This document shows, in pieces, positions 32,422 through 39,981 of a stretch of 64,000 nt of DNA. Position 1 is the stretch's first letter; each line of letters opens with the position of its first letter. This stretch comes from CALKJU01 sp035326425 (GTDB lineage: Bacteria; Pseudomonadota; Alphaproteobacteria; Geminicoccales; Geminicoccaceae), in NCBI GenBank assembly GCA_035326425.1, contig DAOLFG010000019.1, forward strand, positions 9,304-73,303. The letters are read 5' to 3'. Made by a program: the position numbers and the translations under genes. Under the pieces are notes generated by a model. The model was not told where the DNA came from, made no database searches, and saw only the letters and a program-made list of their open reading frames with translations.

Positions 32422-32697
32422 ATGCTGACCCTGTCCTCGCGCGAGGCCAACCAGAACTTCTCCCGCGTCATCCGCGCCGCCGCCAACGGCGAGGAGGTGG
32501 TGATCACGCGCCGCGGCGTGCCGGTCGCCAAGGTCGTGCCGATGACGACCGAGGACAAGGCGGCGGCCGAGCGGCAGGCGGCCATCGAGAGAACCCGCGA
32601 GCGGCTGAAGAAGGGTTTCAGCCTGGGAGGCAACGCATGGCCCGGGCGCGACGTCCTCTATGACGACGCGCTGGGAATTGCCCCGTGGCCAGAGTGA
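32422..32697 (+). CDS. Phd/YefM-family antitoxin (module 3)
   Basis: 91 residues; MLTLSSREANQNFSRVIRAA and EEVVITRRGVPVAKVVP form the Phd/YefM DNA-binding domain, followed by a charged helical tail (RTRERLKKGFSLGG). Paralogous to the antitoxin at 10425. It overlaps the toxin gene and would repress the module through the palindrome just upstream. Confidence 0.87.
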   Translation: MLTLSSREANQNFSRVIRAAANGEEVVITRRGVPVAKVVPMTTEDKAAAERQAAIERTRERLKKGFSLGGNAWPGRDVLYDDALGIAPWPE

Positions 32698-33146
32698 GCT
32701 TCGACAGCAACGTGCTGATCTATGCCGCCGACCAGAACGATCGGCGGCAGCACCGCGCCATCGAGGTCCTCGACCGGGCGGCGACGGGCCCAGGGCTGTT
32801 GAGCCTGCAGGCGCTCGCCGAGTTCTTCCACGTCGTCACGCGAAGGCGGATCGCCTCACGCGACCTGGCGGAGGCCCAGGTCGAGGATTGGATGAAGATC
32901 TTTCCGATCCAGCGCCCCGACATGGAGAGCCTGCGCGAAGCCATCGGCGTGGCACGCCGACACGCCATCCCTTTCTGGGATGCCATGCTCTGGGCGACAG
33001 TCAAGGCCGGCGGATGCCGCTTCCTCCTCACGGAGGACCTGCAGAACGGGCGCGACCTCGAAGGCGTACGTCTCGTCAATCCGTTCGACCCCGCGAACGA
33101 CGGCCTCATCGACCTCATCCTGCCCGCACCCCCGGTATCGGCATGA
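32685..33146 (+). CDS. VapC-like PIN-domain toxin (module 3)
   Basis: About 153 residues from GTG 32685, or 150 from GTG 32694, which would overlap the antitoxin stop as GTGA. VSFDSNVLIYAAD, LAEFFHVVTRR, FWDAMLWATV and FLLTEDLQNGR carry the PIN acidic residues. Its stop overlaps the DUF2380 start as ATGA, so a quinoprotein-associated gene is translated behind it. Confidence 0.85.
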   Translation: MARVSFDSNVLIYAADQNDRRQHRAIEVLDRAATGPGLLSLQALAEFFHVVTRRRIASRDLAEAQVEDWMKIFPIQRPDMESLREAIGVARRHAIPFWDAMLWATVKAGGCRFLLTEDLQNGRDLEGVRLVNPFDPANDGLIDLILPAPPVSA

Positions 33147-33616
33147 GGTGGGCAATCGCTGTCGCCCTCGTTGCAACGGGTCTCGCCTGCCACGCCTCCG
33201 CCGCCGACCGCGTCGCGTCGTTCGGCGTGCTCTGGGTCAACACCTCGCTCGAGCCGACGCGGCCCGACGAGGAAGCCCGCCTCGCCGCCGTCCAGCGCCA
33301 GCTCGAGGAGGGGCTGGTCGCGCGCGGCTATGCGCTCGTCGACACCTCGCCCGTCGCCGAGCGCGCGCAGAGCTTCGACCTGCGCAGCTGCCCGGTCTGC
33401 GAGCTCGACCTCGCCCAGGAGCTGGGCGCCGACTTCGCCCTGCTTGCCTGGGTGCAGAAGGTCAGCAACCTGATCCTCAACATCAACCTGCAGGTCCACG
33501 ACGTCGCCACCGGCCGCCTGGTCGGCGCCGGCTCGGTCGACATCCGCGGCAACACCGACGAGAGCTGGACGCGCGGCATGCGCCGGCTCATCGAGCAGCA
33601 AATACCGCAACAGTAG
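33143..33616 (+). CDS. DUF2380 secreted protein of quinoprotein loci
   Basis: 157 residues: signal peptide (ALVATGLACHASAADR), then VLWVNTSLEPTRPDEEAR, a LRSCPVCELDLAQELGAD segment with a CPVC pair, and LNINLQVHDVATGRLVGAGSVDIRGN. Proteins of this family recur beside methanol/alcohol quinoprotein genes; function unknown. Start overlaps the toxin stop (ATGA). Confidence 0.8.
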   Translation: MRWAIAVALVATGLACHASAADRVASFGVLWVNTSLEPTRPDEEARLAAVQRQLEEGLVARGYALVDTSPVAERAQSFDLRSCPVCELDLAQELGADFALLAWVQKVSNLILNINLQVHDVATGRLVGAGSVDIRGNTDESWTRGMRRLIEQQIPQQ

Positions 33617-33737
33617 AACTCGACCAATCTCGATCGAACTATCGTTGGAATGCACACTATGCGCATACCCCATTGCATAGACTGCTATTTCATGCTACAA
33701 TGATGTTGTCCAAGCAAATATATAAAGAGATGGAATC

Positions 33738-34775
33738 ATGATCAATCGGCGCCTGTTCATTGCTGGTACTGGTGTCGCTCTGGCAATGCCCGGAATCATT
33801 CGGGCACATGGGGCCGAAACGCGGCTGCAGGCCAAAGGCAACAAGATCTACTATGGTAGCACCCAAGTCCGTCTTCGGGGCGTCGGCATGCACAGCCCGC
33901 TCGACCGCGGACCGGAAGGCTGGGGCCGGCCGGTTTCCGACTATGCCACGGTCAAAAAGGTATGGCGTGCCAATGTCGTCCGGATCTCGGCATTCCCTGG
34001 AGAATGGATCAGCAACCGGACGAGAATGAAGAAATATCTGGAACAGGATGTCCGTGCTGCCCTGAAACAGGGGCTTTTCGTTATTATCGACTGGCACCCG
34101 GTCGGTTGGCCAAACGGTCAATATGAGCAAGGCGACTATCCCGGCGGGGACATCGAGCTGAGCTCGAAAATGCAACCAGCGAGAGAGTTCTGGGACTACG
34201 CGGCCAAAAAATTCGGAGGAGATGGTCGCATTGCATTCGAGTTGTTCAACGAGCCCACGGCATTCGGCGTTGGCGGCACCAATTCACAGAAATGGGCGAA
34301 GCTCAAACCCTTCCTGTCGCAATTGCTCAGCATCATTCGCCGCTCGAGCCAGAACTTGGTTCTAGCGACCGGTGAAGGCGCGAGGATTTTAGCGCCAATC
34401 GTAAACAGCCCACTGAGCGACCCGAATCTCGCTTACGCCTGGCACGTTTATCCAAATCACGGGTCTCAGTCCAATTGGACCGCTGAGCTAGGCAATATCA
34501 ACCAAAGCAAGCCGATCGTCGTAACCGAATGGGGGTTCGATCCGGACGGAAATGGATACCACTACAAGGGAACCGCGAGCAAGTTCGGTACGCCCCTTGT
34601 GAACTTCATGAATCAGCGTGGTTTCCATTGGACCGCCTGGGTCTGGCACGCCCTGTACGGGCCGCGTTTGCTGGGCAGTGGTGGCGCGGTGGCCGACCAG
34701 GACGATTGGTGCCGGCCCTCGAAGTTCGGCTCGTTCGTGCTCGGCCAGTTGGGAGGATCGACACCATCGTGCTAG
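33738..34775 (+). CDS. Secreted glycoside hydrolase family 5 (cellulase-like)
   Basis: 345 residues with a Tat-type signal (NRRLFIAGTGVALAMP). GH5 motifs: RGVGMHSPLD, VIIDWHPVG, the acid/base glutamate in FELFNEPT and the nucleophile in VVTEWGFD, WHVYPNHG. It should cut beta-linked glucans or mannans outside the cell. G+C content is clearly lower and codon use different from the neighbours, and the 120 nt before it are AT-rich (with a TATGCGCATA palindrome at 33659), both suggesting transfer from another genome. Confidence 0.87.
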   Translation: MINRRLFIAGTGVALAMPGIIRAHGAETRLQAKGNKIYYGSTQVRLRGVGMHSPLDRGPEGWGRPVSDYATVKKVWRANVVRISAFPGEWISNRTRMKKYLEQDVRAALKQGLFVIIDWHPVGWPNGQYEQGDYPGGDIELSSKMQPAREFWDYAAKKFGGDGRIAFELFNEPTAFGVGGTNSQKWAKLKPFLSQLLSIIRRSSQNLVLATGEGARILAPIVNSPLSDPNLAYAWHVYPNHGSQSNWTAELGNINQSKPIVVTEWGFDPDGNGYHYKGTASKFGTPLVNFMNQRGFHWTAWVWHALYGPRLLGSGGAVADQDDWCRPSKFGSFVLGQLGGSTPSC

Positions 34776-34811
34776 GAGGCATCGTCACCTCCTGATCTCG
34801 AAGAGAGTCCG

Positions 34812-35594
34812 ATGGACATCCGCTTCGACGGCCGCGCCGCTCTCGTCACCGGCGGCAGCAAGGGACTCGGCTTCGCCATCGCCAAGGCCTTCGCCGCCAG
34901 CGGCGCCGATGTCGCCATCGTCGCCCGCCGGCCCGAGGCGCTCGAGCAGGCGAAGGCGGAGATCACGGCACTGGGCGGCGGCCGGGCGCATGCGGTGGCC
35001 GCCGACGTCGCCACCGCCGACGGCGTGGCGGCGGCCTGTGCGTCGGCGATGGAGGCCTTCGGCAGGATCGACATCCTGGTCAACAACGCCGGCGTCTCCG
35101 CCACCGGCGCCTTCGAGACCATCACCGACGAGGCCTGGCAGGCCGATCTGGATCTCAAGCTGTTCGCCGCCATCCGCACCGCGCGCCTCGTCCTGCCGCA
35201 GATGAAGGAGCGGCGCTGGGGGCGGATCATCAACGTGCTCAATATCGGCGCCAAGGCGCCGCGCGCCGGCAGCGCCCCGACCTCGGTATCGCGCGCCGCC
35301 GGCATGGCGCTGACCAAGGTGCTGGCCGGCGAGGGAGCGCCGCATGGCGTGCTGGTCAATGCCATGCTGGTCGGGCTGATCGACAGCGACCAGTGGGTGC
35401 GCCGCCACGCCAGCCAGAGCCCGGACGAGCCCTACGACGCCTTCACCGCCAGGCTGGCCTCGGGCGTGCCGCTGGGCCGCATCGGCCGGGCCGAGGAGTT
35501 CGCCAGCCTCGCCTGCTTCCTGGCCTCCGACGCAGGCGGCTATGTCACCGGTACGGCGATCAATGTCGATGGCGGGACATCGCCCGTCGTCTGA
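34812..35594 (+). CDS. SDR-family protein lacking the catalytic Tyr-Lys pair
   Basis: 260 residues. Cofactor-binding Rossmann motifs are normal (LVTGGSKGLGFAIA, LVNNAGVSATG, GRIINVLNIG) and the C-terminus has the usual GGYVTGTAINVDGGT. Where classical SDRs have YxxxK, this reads TSVSRAAG (Tyr to Thr, Lys to Arg). It may therefore be an altered-mechanism reductase or a non-catalytic member. Substrate unknown; monocistronic. Confidence 0.8.
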   Translation: MDIRFDGRAALVTGGSKGLGFAIAKAFAASGADVAIVARRPEALEQAKAEITALGGGRAHAVAADVATADGVAAACASAMEAFGRIDILVNNAGVSATGAFETITDEAWQADLDLKLFAAIRTARLVLPQMKERRWGRIINVLNIGAKAPRAGSAPTSVSRAAGMALTKVLAGEGAPHGVLVNAMLVGLIDSDQWVRRHASQSPDEPYDAFTARLASGVPLGRIGRAEEFASLACFLASDAGGYVTGTAINVDGGTSPVV

Positions 35595-35653
35595 GCCGCG
35601 CCGGCCGGCTGCAATGTTGTTTCCGGCCGGTGTCGGGCGGCGTTGTCGCGCCG

Positions 35654-35698
35654 TGTTTTGACATTTCTTTGAGCGTGCCCTGCCGGCTGTTTTGACAT
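35654..35698. repeat. Paired TGTTTTGACAT direct repeats before the RTX genes
   Basis: Identical 11-bp direct repeats at 35654-35664 and 35688-35698, 34 bp apart, 52 nt upstream of the first RTX gene. Each contains TTGACA, so they may be alternative -35 elements or regulator sites; no good -10 is visible. Confidence 0.4.
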
Positions 35699-35749
35699 CG
35701 CACGGATAGTCTCGCGCCTCGGAAACCCCCTCCTGCTCGGAGTCTTCCG

Positions 35750-36076
35750 ATGGCGCTCATCCACGGGACGCTCGGCGACGACGTCCTGGTCGGCGGCGAT
35801 CAGAACGACGTCATCACCGGCAGCGCCGGCAATGACAGGCTGTTCGGCGGCGCCGGCATCGATTTCGTCTACGGCGGCAGCGGCAACGACGTGCTTCGCG
35901 GTGGTGCCGGCTCCGACCTTCTACTCGGCGAGCTCGGCAACGACACCATGTTCGGTGGCGACGGCGCCGACCGCATCATCCAGCTCAACAACGACAGCGA
36001 CCTGCAGGCCGATTTCGAGATCGTCCTGCAGGGCTTCGGCCAGACGGTGACCGCCGGCGACTTCAGCCAGCTCTGA
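35750..36076 (+). CDS. Mini RTX calcium-binding protein
   Basis: 108 residues: about four nonapeptide repeats (GSAGNDRLFGGAGIDFVYGG, GSGNDVLRGGAGSD) followed directly by ADRIIQLNNDSDLQADFEI and a short end (GFGQTVTAGDF). That last 35-residue piece is shared with the two larger neighbours, so this looks like a shortened copy made by internal deletion. Exported through a type I system in known relatives; none is encoded here. Confidence 0.85.
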   Translation: MALIHGTLGDDVLVGGDQNDVITGSAGNDRLFGGAGIDFVYGGSGNDVLRGGAGSDLLLGELGNDTMFGGDGADRIIQLNNDSDLQADFEIVLQGFGQTVTAGDFSQL

Positions 36077-36149
36077 GCGGCTGCACCCACACCCCGTGAT
36101 CGAACCTTGTCGGGCTGCCGGCCCTGCCGGCGGCCCGCGGAGAACCACC

Positions 36150-37559
36150 ATGGCCTTCATCGTGGGCACCCAGAACGACGACGTGATCTTCGGCACCGAG
36201 ACCGCCGACACCATTCTCGGCAGCACGGGCAATGACACGCTGTTCGGCGGCAACGGCAACGACCTGCTCTATGGCGGGCAATTCGGCACCCACGAACGCC
36301 TCTACGGCGGCAGCGGCGACGACACCTGCCTGGGCGGCGACGGCAACGACGTGCTCTACGGCGGCGACGGCAACGACAGCCTCTCCTCCGGCAACGGCAA
36401 CGACCTGCTCGTCGGCGATGCCGGCGACGACGTGCTCGACGGCGGCCACGGCGACGACCTCGTCGTGGGCGGCGCCGGCCGCGACTTTCTCTACGGCGGG
36501 ACCGGCCGCAACACCCTCACCGGCGGCGACGACACCGACTGCCTCTACGGCGGCGCGGGCGTCAACTTCCTCTATGGCGAAGCCGGCGGCGATTTCCTCA
36601 TCGGCGGCAATTACATCGACGAGATCTATGGCGGCGACGGCAACGACCTGCTCTACGGGGGCCTGAACCAGGATGCCGTCTTCGGCGACGCCGGCGACGA
36701 CCTCCTCGACGGCGGCGTCGACTACGATCAGCTGTTCGGCGGCGACGGCAACGACAGGTGCTCGGGCGGCGATGGCAACGACCGGATCTTCGGCGACGCC
36801 GGTGCCGACAGCCTGTTCGGCGATGCCGGCAACGACACGATCTTCGGCGGCGACGGCAACGACGCTGTCGACGGCGGCGACGGCAACGATTTCATCCTCG
36901 CCGGCGCTGGCGCCGATTCGATCGACGGCGGCCTGAACTACGACGTCGTCAGCTACGAGACCAGCACCTCCGGCGTCCGCATCGACCTGAGCATCGAATC
37001 CGCGGCAGGTGGCGACGCCGCGGGAGACAGGCTCACCCGCGTCGAGGGCGTCGTCGGCAGCGCGAGCGGCGACCGGCTGACCGGCGCCATCAACGACAAC
37101 GAGCTGTTCGGCCTCGGCGGCAACGACACGCTGATCGGCCTCGCCGGCAAGGACGTGCTGGACGGCGGTGCCGGCAACGACGTGCTCATCGGCGGCCGGA
37201 ACAGCCTCTTCGGCAGCGACCTGCTGCGTGGCGGCACCGGGGCGGACAAGTTCGTCTTCGACGACGGCGATACCGGGGTGGGTCCGCTCGATCGCGACTG
37301 CATCGCCGATTTCTCCCGCGCCCAGGGCGACAAGCTCAACATCGACCTGGTCGACGCCAACCTGAAGGTGGCGGGCGACCAGGACTTCGTCTTCCGGGGG
37401 ACGGCCGCCTTCACCGGCATCGGCCAGGCCCGCTTCGTCGCCTCCGGCGCCGACCGCATCATCCAGCTCAACAACGACACCGACCTGCAGGCCGATCTCG
37501 AGATCGTCCTGAAGGGCTTCGGCAAGGCCGTCCTGGCCACCGACTTCGACCATCTCTGA
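36150..37559 (+). CDS. Large RTX calcium-binding secreted protein
   Basis: 469 residues made almost wholly of glycine/aspartate nonapeptides of the GGxGxDxUx type (for example GGNGNDLLYGG, GDGNDVLYGGDGNDSL), which fold as a calcium-loaded parallel beta-roll. A C-terminal domain with TAFTGIGQARF and DRIIQLNNDTDLQADLEI resembles the serralysin-type end used for type I secretion. No enzymatic domain is present. AGAACCACC precedes ATG 36150. Likely surface or extracellular matrix protein. Confidence 0.88.
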   Translation: MAFIVGTQNDDVIFGTETADTILGSTGNDTLFGGNGNDLLYGGQFGTHERLYGGSGDDTCLGGDGNDVLYGGDGNDSLSSGNGNDLLVGDAGDDVLDGGHGDDLVVGGAGRDFLYGGTGRNTLTGGDDTDCLYGGAGVNFLYGEAGGDFLIGGNYIDEIYGGDGNDLLYGGLNQDAVFGDAGDDLLDGGVDYDQLFGGDGNDRCSGGDGNDRIFGDAGADSLFGDAGNDTIFGGDGNDAVDGGDGNDFILAGAGADSIDGGLNYDVVSYETSTSGVRIDLSIESAAGGDAAGDRLTRVEGVVGSASGDRLTGAINDNELFGLGGNDTLIGLAGKDVLDGGAGNDVLIGGRNSLFGSDLLRGGTGADKFVFDDGDTGVGPLDRDCIADFSRAQGDKLNIDLVDANLKVAGDQDFVFRGTAAFTGIGQARFVASGADRIIQLNNDTDLQADLEIVLKGFGKAVLATDFDHL

Positions 37560-37581
37560 CCAACATCACAGGAGAGCTGCA

Positions 37582-38637
37582 ATGGCCGTGATCACCGGCA
37601 CGCCCTACGACGACTATCGTCTGGGCACCAGTACCGAGGACTTCATCTATGGCGGCGACGGCAACGACCGGCTGCATGGCATGGAGAGCAACGACGTCGT
37701 CTTCGGCGGATCGGGCTTCGACCTGCTCTATGGCGGCGAGGGAGACGATCTGATCTACGGCGGCGACGAGTATGTCGCCGACCTCTACGGCGAGAACCTG
37801 TGGGGCGGCAACGGCGCCGACATCCTCTACGGCGGCGCCGGCAACGACGGAATCAGCGGCGACCGCGACGACGACACGCTGTTCGGCGGCGACGGCCGCG
37901 ACGCCATGAACGGCGGCGCCGGCTGGGATACCGTCTACGGCGGCAATGGCGACGACGTCCTGCTCGAGGTGAGCACCACCCCGGGCGAGGGTGCCGGCGT
38001 CAACTATCTCTACGGCGATGCCGGCAACGACACCCTGCTGGGCGGGGAGCGGTCGGACCTGCTCGACGGCGGGACCGGCGTGGACTCGCTCTACGGCTAT
38101 GACGGTCAGGACGTCCTGCGCGGCGGCAGCCAGAACGACACCGCCTATGGCGGCAACGGCCAGGACACGGTCGCCGGCGGCGACGGCGCCGATGTGCTCG
38201 ACGGCGGTGCCGACGGCGACTTCGTCTATGGCGGCAGCGGCAACGACCTTTGCCGCGGCGGCGACGGCGTCGACATCATCTTCGGCGATGCCGGCGCCGA
38301 CAGGATCTTCGGCGGCGCCGGGGGCGACTACTTCGTCTTCGACGACGGCCATACCGGGCTCGGCGCCAACCGCGACCGCATCGGCGACTTCCTGCGCGGC
38401 GACGGTGACAAGCTCCATGTCGACGACATCGACGCCAACCTGAACCTCGCCGGCGACCAGGACTTCGTGTTCCGAGGCACCGCCGCGTTCACCGGCATCG
38501 GCCAGATCCGGGCGGTCAACTCGGGCACGGACCGGATCATCCAGTTCAACAACGACAAGGACATGCAGGCCGATTTCGAGATCGTCCTGCAGGGCTTCGG
38601 CAAGACCGTGCAGGCCAGCGACTTCGAGCATCTCTGA
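37582..38637 (+). CDS. RTX calcium-binding secreted protein
   Basis: 351 residues, again mostly RTX nonapeptides (GGDGNDRLHGM, GGAGNDGISGD, GGDGADVLDGG) with the same C-terminal domain as the preceding gene (GDKLHVDDIDANLNLAGDQ, FRGTAAFTGIGQ, IQFNNDKDMQADFEI). Starts 22 nt after its neighbour, so the three form an operon generated by tandem duplication. Confidence 0.88.
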   Translation: MAVITGTPYDDYRLGTSTEDFIYGGDGNDRLHGMESNDVVFGGSGFDLLYGGEGDDLIYGGDEYVADLYGENLWGGNGADILYGGAGNDGISGDRDDDTLFGGDGRDAMNGGAGWDTVYGGNGDDVLLEVSTTPGEGAGVNYLYGDAGNDTLLGGERSDLLDGGTGVDSLYGYDGQDVLRGGSQNDTAYGGNGQDTVAGGDGADVLDGGADGDFVYGGSGNDLCRGGDGVDIIFGDAGADRIFGGAGGDYFVFDDGHTGLGANRDRIGDFLRGDGDKLHVDDIDANLNLAGDQDFVFRGTAAFTGIGQIRAVNSGTDRIIQFNNDKDMQADFEIVLQGFGKTVQASDFEHL

Positions 38638-38733
38638 GCCCGCCGCAAGGATCGGATTGCCCGGTCGGGTGCCGCGGCCATGTTGCGGACGCGGCCCCAC
38701 CGGGCCATCTGCCTGCGGCGAAGGAGATTGGCG

Positions 38734-39474
38734 ATGTCGGTCCTGCACCTCGGCCCTGCGGCCGATCCGGCCGGAACCGGTCGCCTGGCGGCCCTCGACT
38801 GGCCGGCCCTGGGGCGCGAGCTCGACGCCGTGGGCTGTGCCGTCATCAAGGGCCTGCTGTCACCCGCGGCCTGCCGCTCGATGGCGGCACTCTACGACCG
38901 CGCCGACCTCTTCCGCAGCCGCATCGTCATGGCGAGGCACGGCTTCGGCCGCGGCGAGTACCAGTATTTCGCCTACCCCTTGCCCGAGGTCGTGGCGTTC
39001 CTGCGCGCGGGGCTCTATCCGCCGCTGGCCGAGATCGCCAACCGCTGGCACGAGGCGATGCGCATCGAGACGCGCTTTCCCGACGACCATGCCGGCTTCC
39101 TCGAGCGGTGCCATGCCGCCGGGCAGGTGCGGCCGACGCCCCTGCTGCTGCGATACGGCCCCGGCGACTTCAACTGCCTGCACCAGGATCTCTACGGCGA
39201 GAACGTCTTCCCGCTGCAGGTCGCCATCCTGCTGTCCGAGCCCGGCCGCGACTTCACCGGCGGCGAGCTCGTCCTCACCGAGCAACGGCCACGCCAGCAG
39301 TCACGCGCCGAGGTGGTGCCGCTGCGCCAGGGCGACGCCGTGGTCTTCGCCGTCAGCCACCGGCCGGTGGCCGGCGCGCGCGGCAGCTACCGCGTCAACC
39401 TGCGCCACGGCGTCAGCCGCCTGCGCTCCGGCCGCCGCCACACGCTGGGCATCATCTTCCACGATGCGAGGTAG
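38734..39474 (+). CDS. 2-oxoglutarate/Fe(II)-dependent oxygenase
   Basis: 246 residues. Double-stranded beta-helix with the iron ligands HQD (NCLHQDLYGENVFPLQ) and a distal His in VSHRPVAG, and a 2OG-binding Arg in YRVNLRHGVS. The family hydroxylates proteins, nucleic acids or small molecules; the long N-terminal part (ALGRELDAVGCAVIKGLLSP) is a typical prolyl-hydroxylase-like lid. AAGGAGA precedes ATG 38734. No substrate evidence. Confidence 0.82.
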   Translation: MSVLHLGPAADPAGTGRLAALDWPALGRELDAVGCAVIKGLLSPAACRSMAALYDRADLFRSRIVMARHGFGRGEYQYFAYPLPEVVAFLRAGLYPPLAEIANRWHEAMRIETRFPDDHAGFLERCHAAGQVRPTPLLLRYGPGDFNCLHQDLYGENVFPLQVAILLSEPGRDFTGGELVLTEQRPRQQSRAEVVPLRQGDAVVFAVSHRPVAGARGSYRVNLRHGVSRLRSGRRHTLGIIFHDAR

Positions 39475-39479
39475 CGCCC

Positions 39480-39917
39480 CTACGCCAGTGTCGCGAGATA
39501 ACGCTCGAGACTGTCGAGGGCGCCGGTCCAGCCGGAGCGGTGGCGGTCGCGGGCGGTCTCGTCGAAGAACTGGTCATGGGTCAGGGTCAGCACCGTACCC
39601 TCGGGCTCGGGCTTCAGGGCGACGGTCACCACCGATCGCCGCTCCGGCGTCGAGCGCCAGGCCCAGGTGAACACCAGCCGTTCGTCGGGCAGCACCTCGC
39701 GGTACATGCCGCTGACCTCGTGCTCCTCGCCGTCCGAGGTGCGGAAGCTGACGCGAAAGTCGCCTCCGACCTGCGGGTCGGATTCCGCGCGCAGCACCTC
39801 GGACTGGGCGGGCCCGAACCAGCGGGCCAGCTGCCCGGCGTCGGTCCACGCGGCATAGACCACCGGAGGCGGTGCCTTGAGATGGCGTCGCAGGGTCAGG
39901 CTTGGCTTCGCGAGCAT
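39480..39917 (-). CDS. SRPBCC / AHSA1-family protein
   Basis: 145 residues: LRRHLKAPPPVVYAAWTDAGQLARWFGP at the start (family signature, seen in part), then DFRVSFRTSDGEEHEVSG, LVFTWAW and a C-terminal GWTGALDSLERYLATL. START-like cavity that binds hydrophobic ligands. Such genes are normally paired with an ArsR regulator; here only its palindromic site remains upstream. Confidence 0.85.
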   Translation of the reverse strand: MLAKPSLTLRRHLKAPPPVVYAAWTDAGQLARWFGPAQSEVLRAESDPQVGGDFRVSFRTSDGEEHEVSGMYREVLPDERLVFTWAWRSTPERRSVVTVALKPEPEGTVLTLTHDQFFDETARDRHRSGWTGALDSLERYLATLA

Positions 39918-39940
39918 GGCGTCCCGTCCACAGGCATCAA

Positions 39941-39956
39941 TTAACCATATGGTTAA
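39941..39956. promoter_or_regulatory. 16-bp perfect palindrome, ArsR-type operator
   Basis: TTAACCATATGGTTAA, 23 nt upstream of the SRPBCC start. The AACCATATGGTT core is typical of ArsR repressors that control AHSA1 genes. No ArsR gene lies in the window. Confidence 0.6.
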
Positions 39957-39981
39957 ATTTCGCCTGCGTCAACCGCTCGGG

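Noticed and set aside
36063..37553. 496-codon minus-strand frame and short tandem repeats over the RTX genes
   Set aside because: Antisense shadow of RTX nonapeptides; repeats are coding and diverged, not a CRISPR array or minisatellite.
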